A program made the translations under genes and the position numbers. A stretch of DNA of 64,000 nucleotides from Rhizobacter sp964253025 (lineage in GTDB: Bacteria; Pseudomonadota; Gammaproteobacteria; Burkholderiales; Burkholderiaceae_C), in contig NZ_CAXUQC020000001.1 of NCBI RefSeq assembly GCF_964253025.1, positions 2,294,001 to 2,358,000 on the forward strand, in the 5' to 3' direction. The notes beneath the pieces were generated by a model. The model made no database searches. It was not told where the DNA came from and saw only the letters and a program-made list of their open reading frames with translations. Of this stretch, positions 25,612-37,490 are shown piece after piece. Position 1 is the stretch's first letter; every line of letters begins with the position of its first letter.

Positions 25612-26649
25612 TTACTTGAACGCGACGGGCTTGCCGCTCGTGTCCTTGATCTCGCCCCACTGCTTGCGCACGAGGTTCTTCACCGACTCGGGCAGCGCCA
25701 CGTACTCGAGGTCGGCAGCCGCCTTGTCGCCGTTGGTGTAGGCCCAGTCAAAGAACTTGAGCGCGTTCGTGGCCGATGCCGGCTTGTCCTGCGCCTTGTG
25801 CATCATGATGAAGGTGGCGCCGGTGATGGGCCACGAATCCTTGCCCGGCTGATCGGTCAGCACCTGGTAGAACGACTTCGCCCAGTCAGCGCCGGCAGCT
25901 GCCGACTTGAACCCGGTGTCATCCGGCGAGGCGAATTGACCGTCCTTGTTCTTCAGGAGGGTGAACGTCATCTTGTTCTGCTTGACGTAGGCGTATTCGA
26001 CATACCCGATGGAGTTCGGCAGGCGCTGCACGAAGGCGGACACACCTTCGTTGCCCTTGCCACCGGCGCCGGTGGGCCAGTTGACGGCCGTGCCTTCGCC
26101 AACCTTCGACTTCCACTCGGCGTTCACCTTCGAGAGGTAGTTCGTGAAGATGAAGCTCGTGCCCGAGCCGTCAGCGCGACGCACCACCGAGATGGCGGCG
26201 TCCGGCAGCGGCACGCCGGGGTTCAGCGCCGTCAGGGCCGCATCGTTCCACTTCGTGATCTTGCCGAGATAGATGTCGCCCAGCACCTGGCCGGTCAGCT
26301 TGATCTGGCCCGGGGCGATGCCCTTGATGTTGACCACCGGAATGACGCCGCCGATGACGGTGGGGAACTGGATCAGACCGTCCTTGGCCAGCTCTTCGTC
26401 CTTCAGCGGGGCGTCGGAAGCACCGAAGTCCACCGTCTTGCCGCGGATCTGCTTGATGCCGGCACCGGAACCCACCGATTGGTAGTTGATGCGCGCGCCG
26501 GTCGCCTTGTTGTACGAATCAGCCCACTTGGCATACAGCGGAGCGGGGAAGCTGGCACCAGCGCCCGTGACGTCCTGGGCCACGGCGACGCCGGAGCCGG
26601 CGGTCAGGGCCAGCGCCGAGAGGGCAACGCGGATCGGAGGGAAGTTCAT
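25612..26649 (-). CDS. pstS: Phosphate-binding periplasmic protein PstS
   Basis: High-affinity phosphate receptor, 345 residues with a Sec signal peptide ending near GSGVAVAQ. Phosphate-contact regions of the family are visible: TGAGASFPAPLYAKWAD, YQSVGSGAGIKQI, VDFGASDAPL and VRRADGSGTSFIFTNYL. The ATG at 26649 follows an AAAGG ribosome-binding sequence by about eight bases. An in-frame ATG two codons earlier is less well placed. First gene of the pstSCAB-phoU-phoB-phoR operon, with a Pho box at 26706-26723 upstream. Confidence 0.97.
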   Translation of the reverse strand: MNFPPIRVALSALALTAGSGVAVAQDVTGAGASFPAPLYAKWADSYNKATGARINYQSVGSGAGIKQIRGKTVDFGASDAPLKDEELAKDGLIQFPTVIGGVIPVVNIKGIAPGQIKLTGQVLGDIYLGKITKWNDAALTALNPGVPLPDAAISVVRRADGSGTSFIFTNYLSKVNAEWKSKVGEGTAVNWPTGAGGKGNEGVSAFVQRLPNSIGYVEYAYVKQNKMTFTLLKNKDGQFASPDDTGFKSAAAGADWAKSFYQVLTDQPGKDSWPITGATFIMMHKAQDKPASATNALKFFDWAYTNGDKAAADLEYVALPESVKNLVRKQWGEIKDTSGKPVAFK

Positions 26650-26689
26650 GTGCATACCTTTCGCATACGGGACTGAGGAGACACGACGG

Positions 26690-26723
26690 ACTGTAAAAGT
26701 GGTGTGTGACAGCGACATGACAA
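26690..26723 (-). promoter_or_regulatory. Pho box and -10 of the pst operon
   Basis: On the minus strand, heptamers TTGTCAT and CTGTCAC are separated by four bases (plus-strand 26706-26723). This is the classic PhoB 7+4+7 arrangement. Ten bases further on is a -10-like TACAGT (26690-26695). PhoB replaces the -35 contact in such promoters. The site is 57 bases from the pstS start. Confidence 0.88.
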
Positions 26724-26736
26724 TTCAAGGCGTCAA

Positions 26737-26812
26737 TTGTCATGAATGCTTGGGCCCCGTCCCCGGGAGTTGTCACACGCACTTCACCGGGTTGTCACAT
26801 GAGCTGCATAAG
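26737..26812 (+). promoter_or_regulatory. Pho-box array facing the fasciclin lipoprotein gene
   Basis: Plus-strand heptamers TTGTCAC (26770), ACTTCAC (26781) and TTGTCAC (26792) are spaced exactly 11 bases apart. A further TTGTCAT at 26737 is in phase (33 bases, three turns). A -10-like CATAAG follows at 26807-26812. TTGTCAT at 26737 forms a perfect 9-bp inverted repeat with the pst-facing heptamer (arms 26717-26725 and 26735-26743). The geometry suggests PhoB control of the gene at 26889. Confidence 0.65.
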
Positions 26813-26888
26813 CTCGACGTAGCCCGGGAAAACCGGCGTCCGGGGGGATGCTGCCGTGGCCCCATGTCCCTTATCGAGGAGTATCAGA

Positions 26889-27377
26889 ATGATCAACAAA
26901 CGCACCTGGCTGCTCGCCACCACCGCCGCTGCCACCCTTTTCCTGGCCGGTTGCGCCAACCTGTCCGGACCAAAGTCGGTTGCCGACACCATCGCCGCCG
27001 ACCCGCAGCTGACGACCCTCAACAAGCTCATCCAGGAGCACGGCCTGGCCGATGCGCTGGCCCAGCCCGGCCCGTTCACGGTGTTCGCCCCGACCGACGA
27101 AGCCTTCAAGACCGTGCCGTCGCGCGCCTGGGAATCGCTGGCCAAGGACAAGGACCGGGTGGCCGCGCTGATCAAGTTCCACGTGGTACCGGGCACCATG
27201 ATGGCCGCCAACATCCGCAATGGCTCCGCGCCTACCCTCAATGGCGCCAAGGTGGCCCTGTCCCAAGCCGGCAATTTCGCCACGGTCGAAGACGCCGTCG
27301 TGACGACGGCCGACATCAAGGCCAGCAACGGCGTGGTTCACCACATCGACCGCGTGCTGGTGCCGCCGACGAAGTGA
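26889..27377 (+). CDS. Fasciclin (FAS1) domain lipoprotein
   Basis: A 162-residue secreted protein with one FAS1 domain. The signal peptide ends in the lipobox LAGC, so it should be lipid-anchored. The FAS1 H1 and H2 boxes are clear (FTVFAPTDEAFKTVP and NGVVHHIDRVLVPP), as is LIKFHVVPGTMM between them. Such domains mediate adhesion or protein contacts; the actual role is unknown. A GAGGAG site precedes the ATG at 26889. It is transcribed away from pstS and toward glmM, and a Pho-box array lies upstream. It therefore looks like a phosphate-starvation lipoprotein. It sits between pstS and glmM, which are neighbours in many relatives. Confidence 0.9.
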   Translation: MINKRTWLLATTAAATLFLAGCANLSGPKSVADTIAADPQLTTLNKLIQEHGLADALAQPGPFTVFAPTDEAFKTVPSRAWESLAKDKDRVAALIKFHVVPGTMMAANIRNGSAPTLNGAKVALSQAGNFATVEDAVVTTADIKASNGVVHHIDRVLVPPTK

Positions 27378-27444
27378 GCTCCTGACCCGGCATCGGCCCG
27401 GGTCCTGCCGCGCTTGCCTGCACTCCCGTGCAGGCGACGCTCGA

Positions 27445-28776
27445 TCAGCCGCGCAGCAGCGCGGCCAGACGTTCGGCGCAAGCCTGCGCCTGGGCGGCGT
27501 CACGCGCCTCCACCATCACCCGCACCAGCGGCTCGGTACCCGAGGGGCGAATCAGCAGGCGTCCGCTGCCATCGAGTTCCCGGGCGACCGCAGCCTGCGT
27601 GTCCGCCAAGCCCGGCGTGGCCTTCCAGTCCTGCCCGGCCTTGAGCCGCACGTTGATGAGAACCTGCGGGAACAGGGCCACGCCGTCGAGCAGCTGAGCC
27701 AGGGTCTTGCCGCTTCGGCTCACCGCCTGCAGGATCTGCAGCGCGCTCACGATGCCGTCGCCCGTGGTGTGCTTGTCGAGGGCCAGGAGGTGGCCGGAAC
27801 CTTCACCGCCCAGCAGCCAGCCGCGTGCCGCCAGCTCCTCGAGGACGTAGCGGTCGCCCACCTTGGCTCGGACGAATTCGACGTCCCTCGCCTTCAGTGC
27901 GACCTCGACCGCCATGTTCGTCATCAGGGTGCCGACGGCACCGGGCACGCGCTGGCCCTGCGCCAGACGATCGGCGACCATCACGTAGAGCAGCTCGTCG
28001 CCGTTGTACAGGCGCCCTTCCCCGTCGACGAGCTGAAGTCGGTCGGCATCCCCGTCCAGGGCCACCCCGTAGTGCGCCTTGTGCTCCTTCACGGCCTGGA
28101 CCAGCGCCTGCGGTGCCGTGGCGCCGAATCCGGCGTTGATGTTCACCCCATCGGGATTGCAGCCGATGCAGATGACCTCGGCGCCCAGCTCATGGAACAC
28201 CTCCGGGGCCGTCTGGTACGCAGCCCCGTGGGCGGCGTCGACCACGATCTTGAGCCCCTTGAGCGACAGGTCGTTGCCGAAGGTGCTCTTGCAGAACTCC
28301 ACATAGCGCCCGCGCGCAGCCTCGAGGCGACGCGCCTTGCCCAGCTGCGCGGACGGAACCCATTCGGGCTCGTCGAGCAATGCAGTTTCGACCCGACGTT
28401 CCCACTCGTCGGGGAGCTTTTCACCGCTCGCCGAGAAGAACTTGATGCCGTTGTCCGCGTACGGGTTGTGCGAGGCACTGATCACCACACCCAGGTCGAG
28501 CCGCAGGGCGCGCGTGAGATAGGCAACACCCGGCGTGGGGAGCGGACCGGTGAGCAGCACGTCGACCCCGGCCGAGGCGAAGCCGGCTTCGAGGGCCGAT
28601 TCGATCATGTAGCCCGAGATGCGGGTGTCCTTGCCGATGAGGACCGTGGGCCGGTCGATGTCGGACTTGAGCACGCGGCCGACGGCATTGCCCAAGCGGA
28701 GCATGAAGTCGGGTGTGATCGGCGATTGCCCGACCGTGCCCCGGATGCCATCGGTGCCAAAGTAGGTTCTGCTCAT
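27445..28776 (-). CDS. glmM: Phosphoglucosamine mutase
   Basis: Converts glucosamine-6-phosphate to glucosamine-1-phosphate for UDP-GlcNAc, peptidoglycan and LPS. The 443 residues begin MSRTYFGTDGIRGTVGQSPI. The phosphoserine loop is VISASHNPYADNGIKFF. The metal loop DGDADRLQLVD, sugar loop GEGSGH and phosphate-binding RPSGTEPLVRVMVE are all present. It follows folP by 51 bases on the same strand. Confidence 0.97.
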   Translation of the reverse strand: MSRTYFGTDGIRGTVGQSPITPDFMLRLGNAVGRVLKSDIDRPTVLIGKDTRISGYMIESALEAGFASAGVDVLLTGPLPTPGVAYLTRALRLDLGVVISASHNPYADNGIKFFSASGEKLPDEWERRVETALLDEPEWVPSAQLGKARRLEAARGRYVEFCKSTFGNDLSLKGLKIVVDAAHGAAYQTAPEVFHELGAEVICIGCNPDGVNINAGFGATAPQALVQAVKEHKAHYGVALDGDADRLQLVDGEGRLYNGDELLYVMVADRLAQGQRVPGAVGTLMTNMAVEVALKARDVEFVRAKVGDRYVLEELAARGWLLGGEGSGHLLALDKHTTGDGIVSALQILQAVSRSGKTLAQLLDGVALFPQVLINVRLKAGQDWKATPGLADTQAAVARELDGSGRLLIRPSGTEPLVRVMVEARDAAQAQACAERLAALLRG

Positions 28777-28827
28777 GTCGGTTCCTGCGAATCAGGCAAT
28801 TATTTCCAGTCCGGGATTGTCGGGCAG

Positions 28828-29670
28828 TCACGTGGCTGCCACATCCCCCGAACCGGCGGCCTGCCAGACCTTCAACGCGTCGACCGTGGCGGCCACGTCG
28901 TGCACCCGCAACACATGGGCGCCCCGGAGCACTGCAGCCAGCGCCGCCGCCACGCTGGCGACCACGCGTTCATCAACCGGGCGCCCCGTCAGTTCCCCCA
29001 AGGTTCGCTTGCGAGACCAGCCCACGAGCAAGGGATGGCCGAGTGTGAGCAGTTCCCGCTGACGGGCCAGCAGAGCGAGATTGTGCGCCGCCGTCTTGCC
29101 GAAACCGATGCCCGGGTCGAGAACAATGCGTTCGTCCTGCACACCGGCATCCCGGACGGCCCGGGCACGCTCCCGAAGGAATCGGTCCACCTCGGCGACG
29201 ACGTCGCCGTATGTCGGGGCCGCCTGCATGGAGCCGGGCTCTCCCTGCATGTGCATCAGGCACACCCCGCAGGACGGGTGCGCGGAGACGACTGCCAGGG
29301 CCCGCGGCTGCTGGAGCGCAGCGATGTCGTTGACGATGTCGACGCCGAGGTCGAGCGCGGCAGCCATCACATCCGCCTTGTAGGTGTCGATCGACACCGG
29401 TACGCCCATCGTCACGGCAGCCTTGAGCACAGGCAGCACCCGCGCCAACTCCTCGGCCAGCGGCACCGGCGTGGCGCCGGGGCGAGTCGATTCGCCCCCG
29501 ATGTCCAGGATGTCGACCCCCTCCGCCACGAGGCGTTCGCAATGTCGCGCCGCGGCGGACGCGCTCGCATGACTGCCGCCATCGGAGAAGGAGTCCGGCG
29601 TCGTGTTCACGATGCCCATCACCTGCGGACGGCTCAAGTCGATGCGGAACCTTGTGGTCTGCCAGATCAT
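28828..29670 (-). CDS. folP: Dihydropteroate synthase
   Basis: Condenses p-aminobenzoate with dihydropterin pyrophosphate in folate synthesis, and is the sulfonamide target. The 280 residues show both family signatures: VMGIVNTTPDSFSDGG and DILDIGGESTRPGA. VLDPGIGFGKT and LVGWSRK follow. I chose the ATG at 29670 (MIWQTTRFRIDL). A longer in-frame reading to 29757 has no family resemblance. It lies downstream of ftsH on the same strand after a terminator, in the conserved ftsH-folP-glmM order. Confidence 0.96.
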   Translation of the reverse strand: MIWQTTRFRIDLSRPQVMGIVNTTPDSFSDGGSHASASAAARHCERLVAEGVDILDIGGESTRPGATPVPLAEELARVLPVLKAAVTMGVPVSIDTYKADVMAAALDLGVDIVNDIAALQQPRALAVVSAHPSCGVCLMHMQGEPGSMQAAPTYGDVVAEVDRFLRERARAVRDAGVQDERIVLDPGIGFGKTAAHNLALLARQRELLTLGHPLLVGWSRKRTLGELTGRPVDERVVASVAAALAAVLRGAHVLRVHDVAATVDALKVWQAAGSGDVAAT

Positions 29671-29791
29671 GGTGCAGTGGAGCAAAGATGGGTTGGGAGG
29701 ACGGATCAGCGCAGGAACGGTCCGTAGGTCGGCCGGTGGCAGGCTCGCGGCTCGCATGGAGCGTGGGCGCCCGATGGTCGGGCACCAACGA

Positions 29792-29813
29792 AAACGGGGC
29801 CGAAGCCCCGTTT
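29792..29813 (-). terminator. Rho-independent terminator of ftsH
   Basis: AAACGGGGC and GCCCCGTTT form a 9-bp stem with a four-base tetraloop. On the minus strand the stem ends in TTTT followed by CGTT. It lies 33 bases past the ftsH stop and before folP. Confidence 0.85.
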
Positions 29814-29845
29814 ACGCGTTCATTGAACCAACAACCGTCAGGCGA

Positions 29846-31747
29846 TCAGGCCGCTGCCGGCGCGCTGCCCGGGTTCACCGGCGGCGTGGGGCCGCTCGGC
29901 TTGCTCGTGCTGCTGGTCCAGTCCTTGGGCGGACGCGGCGGACGGCCGTTCATGATGTCGTCGATCTGGTCGGCGTCGATGGTTTCCCATTCGAGCAGCG
30001 CATTGGCCATCGCGTGCATCTTGTCCTGGTTGTCCTCGATCAGCTTGCGGGCGATGCTGTACTGCTCGTCGATGATGCGGCGGATGACGCCGTCGACCTT
30101 CTGCATCGTCTGCTCGGAGACGTTGACCTGCTTGGTGACCGAGCGACCGAGGAACACCTCGCCCTCGTTCTCGGCATAAACCATCGGGCCGAGTTCATCC
30201 GTCATGCCGTAACGGGTCACCATGTCGCGGGCGATCTGGGTGGCACGCTCGAAGTCGTTGCTGGCGCCGGTGGTCATCTGGTTCATGAACACCTCCTCGG
30301 CAATGCGGCCACCGAACAGCACGGAGATGGTGCTGAGCATGCGCTCCTTGTCGAGGCTGTAGCGATCGCCTTCGGGCAACTGCATGGTCACGCCCAGGGC
30401 GCGGCCACGGGGAATCACAGTCACCTTGTGAACCGGATCGGTCTTGGGCAGCAGGCGAGCCACCAGGGCGTGACCGGACTCGTGGTACGCCGTGTTGCGG
30501 CGTTCCTCTTCCGGCATGACCATGGACTTGCGCTCCGGCCCCATCATGATCTTGTCCTTGGCGCGCTCGAAGTCGATCATGTCGACGACGCGGGCGTTGC
30601 GGCGGGCGGCGAACAGGGCCGCCTCGTTCACCAGGTTGGCGAGGTCGGCACCGGAGAAACCGGGGGTACCCCGCGCCAGGATGTCGGCACGGATGTCCTG
30701 GCCCACGGGGACCTTGCGCATGTGAACCGTCAGGATCTGCTCGCGGCCGCGCACGTCAGGCAGGGTCACGTAGACCTGGCGGTCGAAGCGGCCCGGGCGC
30801 AGCAGCGCGGGGTCGAGGATGTCCGGCCGGTTGGTGGCCGCCATCACGATCACGCCGAGGTTGGTCTCGAAGCCGTCCATCTCGACCAGCATCTGGTTGA
30901 GGGTCTGCTCGCGCTCGTCGTTGCCGCCGCCGAGGCCTGCACCGCGATGGCGGCCGACCGCGTCGATTTCATCGACGAAGATGATGCACGGTGCGCTCTT
31001 CTTGGCCTGTTCGAACATGTCGCGGACTCGGGCCGCGCCCACACCGACGAACATCTCGACGAAGTCGGAGCCGGAGATGCTGAAGAACGGCACCTTGGCT
31101 TCGCCCGCGATGGCCTTGGCCAGCAGCGTCTTGCCGGTGCCCGGAGGGCCGACGAGCAGCACGCCGCGGGGAATGCGGCCGCCGAGCTTCTGGAAGCGCT
31201 GCGGGTCCTTCAGGAAGTCGACGAGCTCGCGAACTTCTTCCTTGGCCTCGTCGCACCCGGCGACGTCGGCGAAGGTGGTGGAGTTGTTGGCCTCGTCGAG
31301 CATGCGCGCCTTGGACTTGCCGAAGCTGAACGCCCCCCCCTTGCCGCCGCCCTGCATCTGGCGCATGAAGTAGATCCACACGCCGATGAGCAGCATCATC
31401 GGGCCCCAGTTGATGAACATGCTCACCAGCAGGGACTGCTCCTCACGGGGCTTGACGTCGAACTTGACGCCGTTCTTGACCAGGTCGCCCACCAGACCGC
31501 GATCCAGGTAGGTCACGGTGCTGCGCAGGCGGCGGTCGTCGGTCGTGATGGCGTAGATATCGCCGCCCACAGGCCCCTCGGGCAACGTGACCGACTTGAT
31601 GCGCTTCGCGGCGACCTCATCGAGGAACTCCGAATAAGCGATCGGCTGGCCCTGCGCTGCACCCTTGTCGAACTGCTTGAACACGGTGAACAGCACGAGT
31701 GCGATCACCAGCCAAACAGCGACTTTAGAGAACCATTGATTGTTCAC
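29846..31747 (-). CDS. ftsH: ATP-dependent zinc metalloprotease FtsH
   Basis: Membrane-anchored AAA+ protease that degrades misfolded membrane proteins and regulators such as LpxC and RpoH. The 633 residues contain two N-terminal transmembrane segments (about 8-26 and 100-120) around a periplasmic domain. They are followed by Walker A GPPGTGKT, Walker B IIFVDEIDAVG, the second region of homology (LLRPGRFDRQVYV), and the zinc motif HESGH. The start is GTG at 31747, preceded by GGAG at suitable spacing, and gives MNNQWFSKVAVW. The C-terminal tail is Pro/Ser/Thr-rich. Confidence 0.97.
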   Translation of the reverse strand: MNNQWFSKVAVWLVIALVLFTVFKQFDKGAAQGQPIAYSEFLDEVAAKRIKSVTLPEGPVGGDIYAITTDDRRLRSTVTYLDRGLVGDLVKNGVKFDVKPREEQSLLVSMFINWGPMMLLIGVWIYFMRQMQGGGKGGAFSFGKSKARMLDEANNSTTFADVAGCDEAKEEVRELVDFLKDPQRFQKLGGRIPRGVLLVGPPGTGKTLLAKAIAGEAKVPFFSISGSDFVEMFVGVGAARVRDMFEQAKKSAPCIIFVDEIDAVGRHRGAGLGGGNDEREQTLNQMLVEMDGFETNLGVIVMAATNRPDILDPALLRPGRFDRQVYVTLPDVRGREQILTVHMRKVPVGQDIRADILARGTPGFSGADLANLVNEAALFAARRNARVVDMIDFERAKDKIMMGPERKSMVMPEEERRNTAYHESGHALVARLLPKTDPVHKVTVIPRGRALGVTMQLPEGDRYSLDKERMLSTISVLFGGRIAEEVFMNQMTTGASNDFERATQIARDMVTRYGMTDELGPMVYAENEGEVFLGRSVTKQVNVSEQTMQKVDGVIRRIIDEQYSIARKLIEDNQDKMHAMANALLEWETIDADQIDDIMNGRPPRPPKDWTSSTSKPSGPTPPVNPGSAPAAA

Positions 31748-31876
31748 CGCGGCTCCTTCTTGCCATCAATATCTTCCTCGCCGGCACACGATGTGCCACG
31801 CATCCACGGCAGATGGGGACGATTCTATTCCAGTCAAGCCCGACGCCATGTTGGCATGTATCACCTTCCAGCACGG

Positions 31877-32587
31877 CTATTCCGAGGCTCCGACCGGTTT
31901 GCCCGCCAGCTTCCCGCCCGTTTTCAGACCGATTCCCACCAAAAAGGTTTCAGCAGATTTGTCCCGGGAGGCTTTTGGCTTGATGGCCTTGACCACCCTG
32001 AAGGTCTTTCGGAAGAGCGCGACCAGGGGGTCGTAGCTCGCGCCATGGAATACCTTGGCCACCAACGCGCCGCCGGGCGTCAGCCGGTGCTGCGCGAAGT
32101 CGACCGCGAGCTCGACCAGGTTCTCGATGCGGGCCGCGTCGGCGCTGCCGATGCCGGAGAGATTGGGCGCCATGTCCGACACCACGACATCGACCGGACG
32201 CCCGGCCACGGCCTCGTCCAGCTGCGCGAGGACGGCCTCCTCGCGGAAGTCGCCCTGGATGAAGGTGACGCCCTCGATGGCCTCGAAGGGCAGCAGGTCG
32301 AGCGCAATGATGGTGCCGTTGAGCTGTCCCGCGGCAGCGCCGCCCGTGCCGGCATCCCGGGGGGCGAAGCGGCGTCGCAGGTACTGGCTCCAGGCCCCGG
32401 GGGTCGCACCCAGGTCGACAACGAGCTGCCCGGGCTTGATGAGGCCAAGCTGCTCATCGATTTCCTTGAGCTTGTAGGCCGCCCGCGCGCGGTAGCCTTC
32501 CTTGTGAGCCAACTTCACATACGTGTCGTTGACATGGTCATGCAGCCACGCCTTGTTGACCTTCTTGCTTTTTGTCTGCGTTTTCAT
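31877..32587 (-). CDS. rlmE: 23S rRNA (uridine-2'-O)-methyltransferase RlmE
   Basis: Methylates U2552 of 23S rRNA and helps large-subunit assembly, a heat-shock-linked function. The 236 residues have the FtsJ fold: YRARAAYKLKEIDEQ (catalytic Lys), VVDLGATPGAWSQYL (SAM loop), DVVVSDMAPNLSG (acidic motif) and GGALVAKVFHG (second catalytic Lys). It precedes ftsH on the same strand and diverges from yhbY, with 32 bases between the two ATG codons. The gap of 129 bases before ftsH holds no gene. Confidence 0.96.
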   Translation of the reverse strand: MKTQTKSKKVNKAWLHDHVNDTYVKLAHKEGYRARAAYKLKEIDEQLGLIKPGQLVVDLGATPGAWSQYLRRRFAPRDAGTGGAAAGQLNGTIIALDLLPFEAIEGVTFIQGDFREEAVLAQLDEAVAGRPVDVVVSDMAPNLSGIGSADAARIENLVELAVDFAQHRLTPGGALVAKVFHGASYDPLVALFRKTFRVVKAIKPKASRDKSAETFLVGIGLKTGGKLAGKPVGASE

Positions 32588-32607
32588 CGCGATTCCCGTG
32601 GCCCAAC

Positions 32608-32613
32608 GATAAT
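32608..32613 (+). promoter_or_regulatory. -10 element (GATAAT) directly before yhbY
   Basis: GATAAT ends seven bases before the yhbY ATG, so the transcript would begin at or next to the start codon and be leaderless. There is no clear -35. A Shine-Dalgarno sequence is also absent. Confidence 0.4.
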
Positions 32614-32619
32614 AGCGGC

Positions 32620-33093
32620 ATGCCTGCCATCGAACTTACTCCCGCCCAGCGCAAAGAACAGCGCTCGGCCGCCCATCACCTGGACCCCGTCGTCCTCATC
32701 GGCGGCGACGGGCTCACGCCCGCCGTCGTTCGCGAGGTCGACCTGGCCCTCAACAGCCATGGGCTCATCAAGGTGCGCGTCTTCTCCGACGACCGCGCCG
32801 CACGCGAAGCCATGATGGCCAAGCTCTCGCACGACCTGAACGCCGCGCCCATCCAGCACCTGGGCAAGCTTCTCATCCTCTGGCGCCCGCCGGTCCCGAA
32901 GGAAAAGGCCGAGCGCGACGACCGCATGCCCGGCCCGAAGGTCGTCAAGATCCTGAAGTTCTCCAAGAGCGGCAACCACCGCCCTCAGGTCAAGAAGATC
33001 AAGGTGCTGGGCAACCAGCGCATCGCCGCCGGCGGCGAAGTCAAGCGCGCTCGCAAGCGCGTGACCAGCGTCAAGAAGACCCAGCAGGCTTGA
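32620..33093 (+). CDS. yhbY: YhbY family RNA-binding protein (CRM domain)
   Basis: A 157-residue protein whose first about 95 residues are a CRM domain associated with pre-50S ribosomes. The sequence begins MPAIELTPAQRKEQRSAAHH, then LDPVVLIGGDGLTPAVVREV and the GxxG-like loop ALNSHGLIKVRV. The remaining about 60 residues are a Lys/Arg-rich tail (KKIKVLGNQR, VKRARKRVTSVKK). The tail is an extension relative to the 97-residue E. coli protein and probably adds RNA affinity. Start at the ATG at 32620. The gene diverges from rlmE, its usual neighbour. Confidence 0.93.
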   Translation: MPAIELTPAQRKEQRSAAHHLDPVVLIGGDGLTPAVVREVDLALNSHGLIKVRVFSDDRAAREAMMAKLSHDLNAAPIQHLGKLLILWRPPVPKEKAERDDRMPGPKVVKILKFSKSGNHRPQVKKIKVLGNQRIAAGGEVKRARKRVTSVKKTQQA

Positions 33094-33178
33094 CCCTCGG
33101 CGGGCAACGTGGCGCTGCGCGCCTCAGTTGCCCGACGCCGGGCCGCAGGGCGTCAAGCGCGTCGCCACGCGCCCCGCG

Positions 33179-33640
33179 TCAGTCCGCAGCAGGCCGGCTC
33201 GCCGTGAGGCGCCAGGCCAGGGCCAGCACCAGCAGGCCCTTGAACCCGAAGATCGCCACCGAGATGCCGTGCAGCGCGCCGAAGGACAGCATGCCCTCGC
33301 CCGCGCGCGCCGCGTCCATTGCCGAACGCAGGCCGAAGTGCCCGAATACCGTGCAGAAGAGCGCACCCATCACCAACAGGACCTCGGTGCTCAGCACCGA
33401 GCCCTGGCGGCGCCGCGCCGCATCGCGCGCCTGTGCGCGCACGATGATGAACAGGACGACGCTCATCGCGATGCTGACGTAGGCCTCCCGCCGCAGCATG
33501 AAACCCGCCAGGCGGCCGGCCACGTCGGTGGGCACGAGCGCGAATCCCGCTGGCGTGCCGATGGCAGCCACCCCGAGAATCACCCCGGCCCAGACGGCCG
33601 CGAGAACGGCCGCTGCGCGTCGCTTCGAAGAACCCGGCAC
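33179..33640 (-). CDS. DUF4149 family membrane protein
   Basis: A 153-residue protein with four hydrophobic segments: AAAVLAAVWAGVILGVAAI, VSIAMSVVLFIIV, TEVLLVMGALFCTVFGHFGL and ISVAIFGFKGLLVLALAW. This fits the DUF4149 family, which sits next to greA and yhbY in many betaproteobacteria. Function is unknown. The start is probably GTG at 33640, 11 bases past the greA stop. I see no good ribosome-binding site, so translational coupling to greA is likely. Confidence 0.78.
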   Translation of the reverse strand: MPGSSKRRAAAVLAAVWAGVILGVAAIGTPAGFALVPTDVAGRLAGFMLRREAYVSIAMSVVLFIIVRAQARDAARRRQGSVLSTEVLLVMGALFCTVFGHFGLRSAMDAARAGEGMLSFGALHGISVAIFGFKGLLVLALAWRLTASRPAAD

Positions 33641-33651
33641 GGCGGCGTCGA

Positions 33652-34128
33652 TCAGATGTAGCGGACGTTGATGATCTCGTAGCTCTTGATGCCGCCGGGC
33701 GCATTGACCTCGGCCACGGCGCCGGCTTCCTTGCCGATCAGCGCGCGTGCGATGGGCGAGCTGATGGAGATGCGGCCTTCCTTCAGATCGGCTTCGTCCT
33801 CGCCGACGATCTGGTACGTCACGGCGGCGCCCGAATCCTCGTCCTCGAGGTCGACGGTGGCACCAAACACCACGCGCCCTTCGGCATCGAGCGAGCGCGG
33901 ATCGATGATCTGTGCAGCGGCCAGCTTGCTGTCGATCTCGAGGATGCGGCCCTCGATGAAACCCTGCTTGTCCTTGGCCGCTTCGTACTCGGCGTTCTCG
34001 GAGAGGTCACCCTGCGCGCGCGCTTCGGCGATCGCCTGGATCACGGCGTGGCGCTCGACGGTCTTGAGCCGGTGAAGCTCTTCCTTGAGCTTCTCGGCAC
34101 CGCGTTGGGTAAGGGGAATGGTGGCCAT
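33652..34128 (-). CDS. greA: Transcription elongation factor GreA
   Basis: Rescues backtracked RNA polymerase by stimulating transcript cleavage. The 158 residues have the N-terminal coiled coil whose tip carries the acidic pair (ARAQGDLSENAEYEAAKDKQ). The C-terminal FKBP-like domain ends VNAPGGIKSYEIINVRYI. The ATG at 34128 gives MATIPLTQRGAEKLKEEL; the longer reading to 34320 is not coding-like. Follows carB on the same strand (107-base gap). Confidence 0.97.
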   Translation of the reverse strand: MATIPLTQRGAEKLKEELHRLKTVERHAVIQAIAEARAQGDLSENAEYEAAKDKQGFIEGRILEIDSKLAAAQIIDPRSLDAEGRVVFGATVDLEDEDSGAAVTYQIVGEDEADLKEGRISISSPIARALIGKEAGAVAEVNAPGGIKSYEIINVRYI

Positions 34129-34235
34129 GGTCGAACCTTGAATCGCAATGACGTGATGCTGAAAACAAACCGCCGCCCACTCCCTCGCGGGAGGCCGGCG
34201 GCGGCCGACGAAACAGATGTGTGTGTCGAACGAGT

Positions 34236-37482
<3,247 letters not shown>

Positions 37483-37490
<8 letters not shown>

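Noticed and set aside
29603..32815. 1070-residue open frame on the plus strand opposite ftsH, folP and rlmE
   Set aside because: It lies antisense to well-recognised genes, and its composition (Arg/Gly/His-rich, no domain) is a shadow of high-GC coding.
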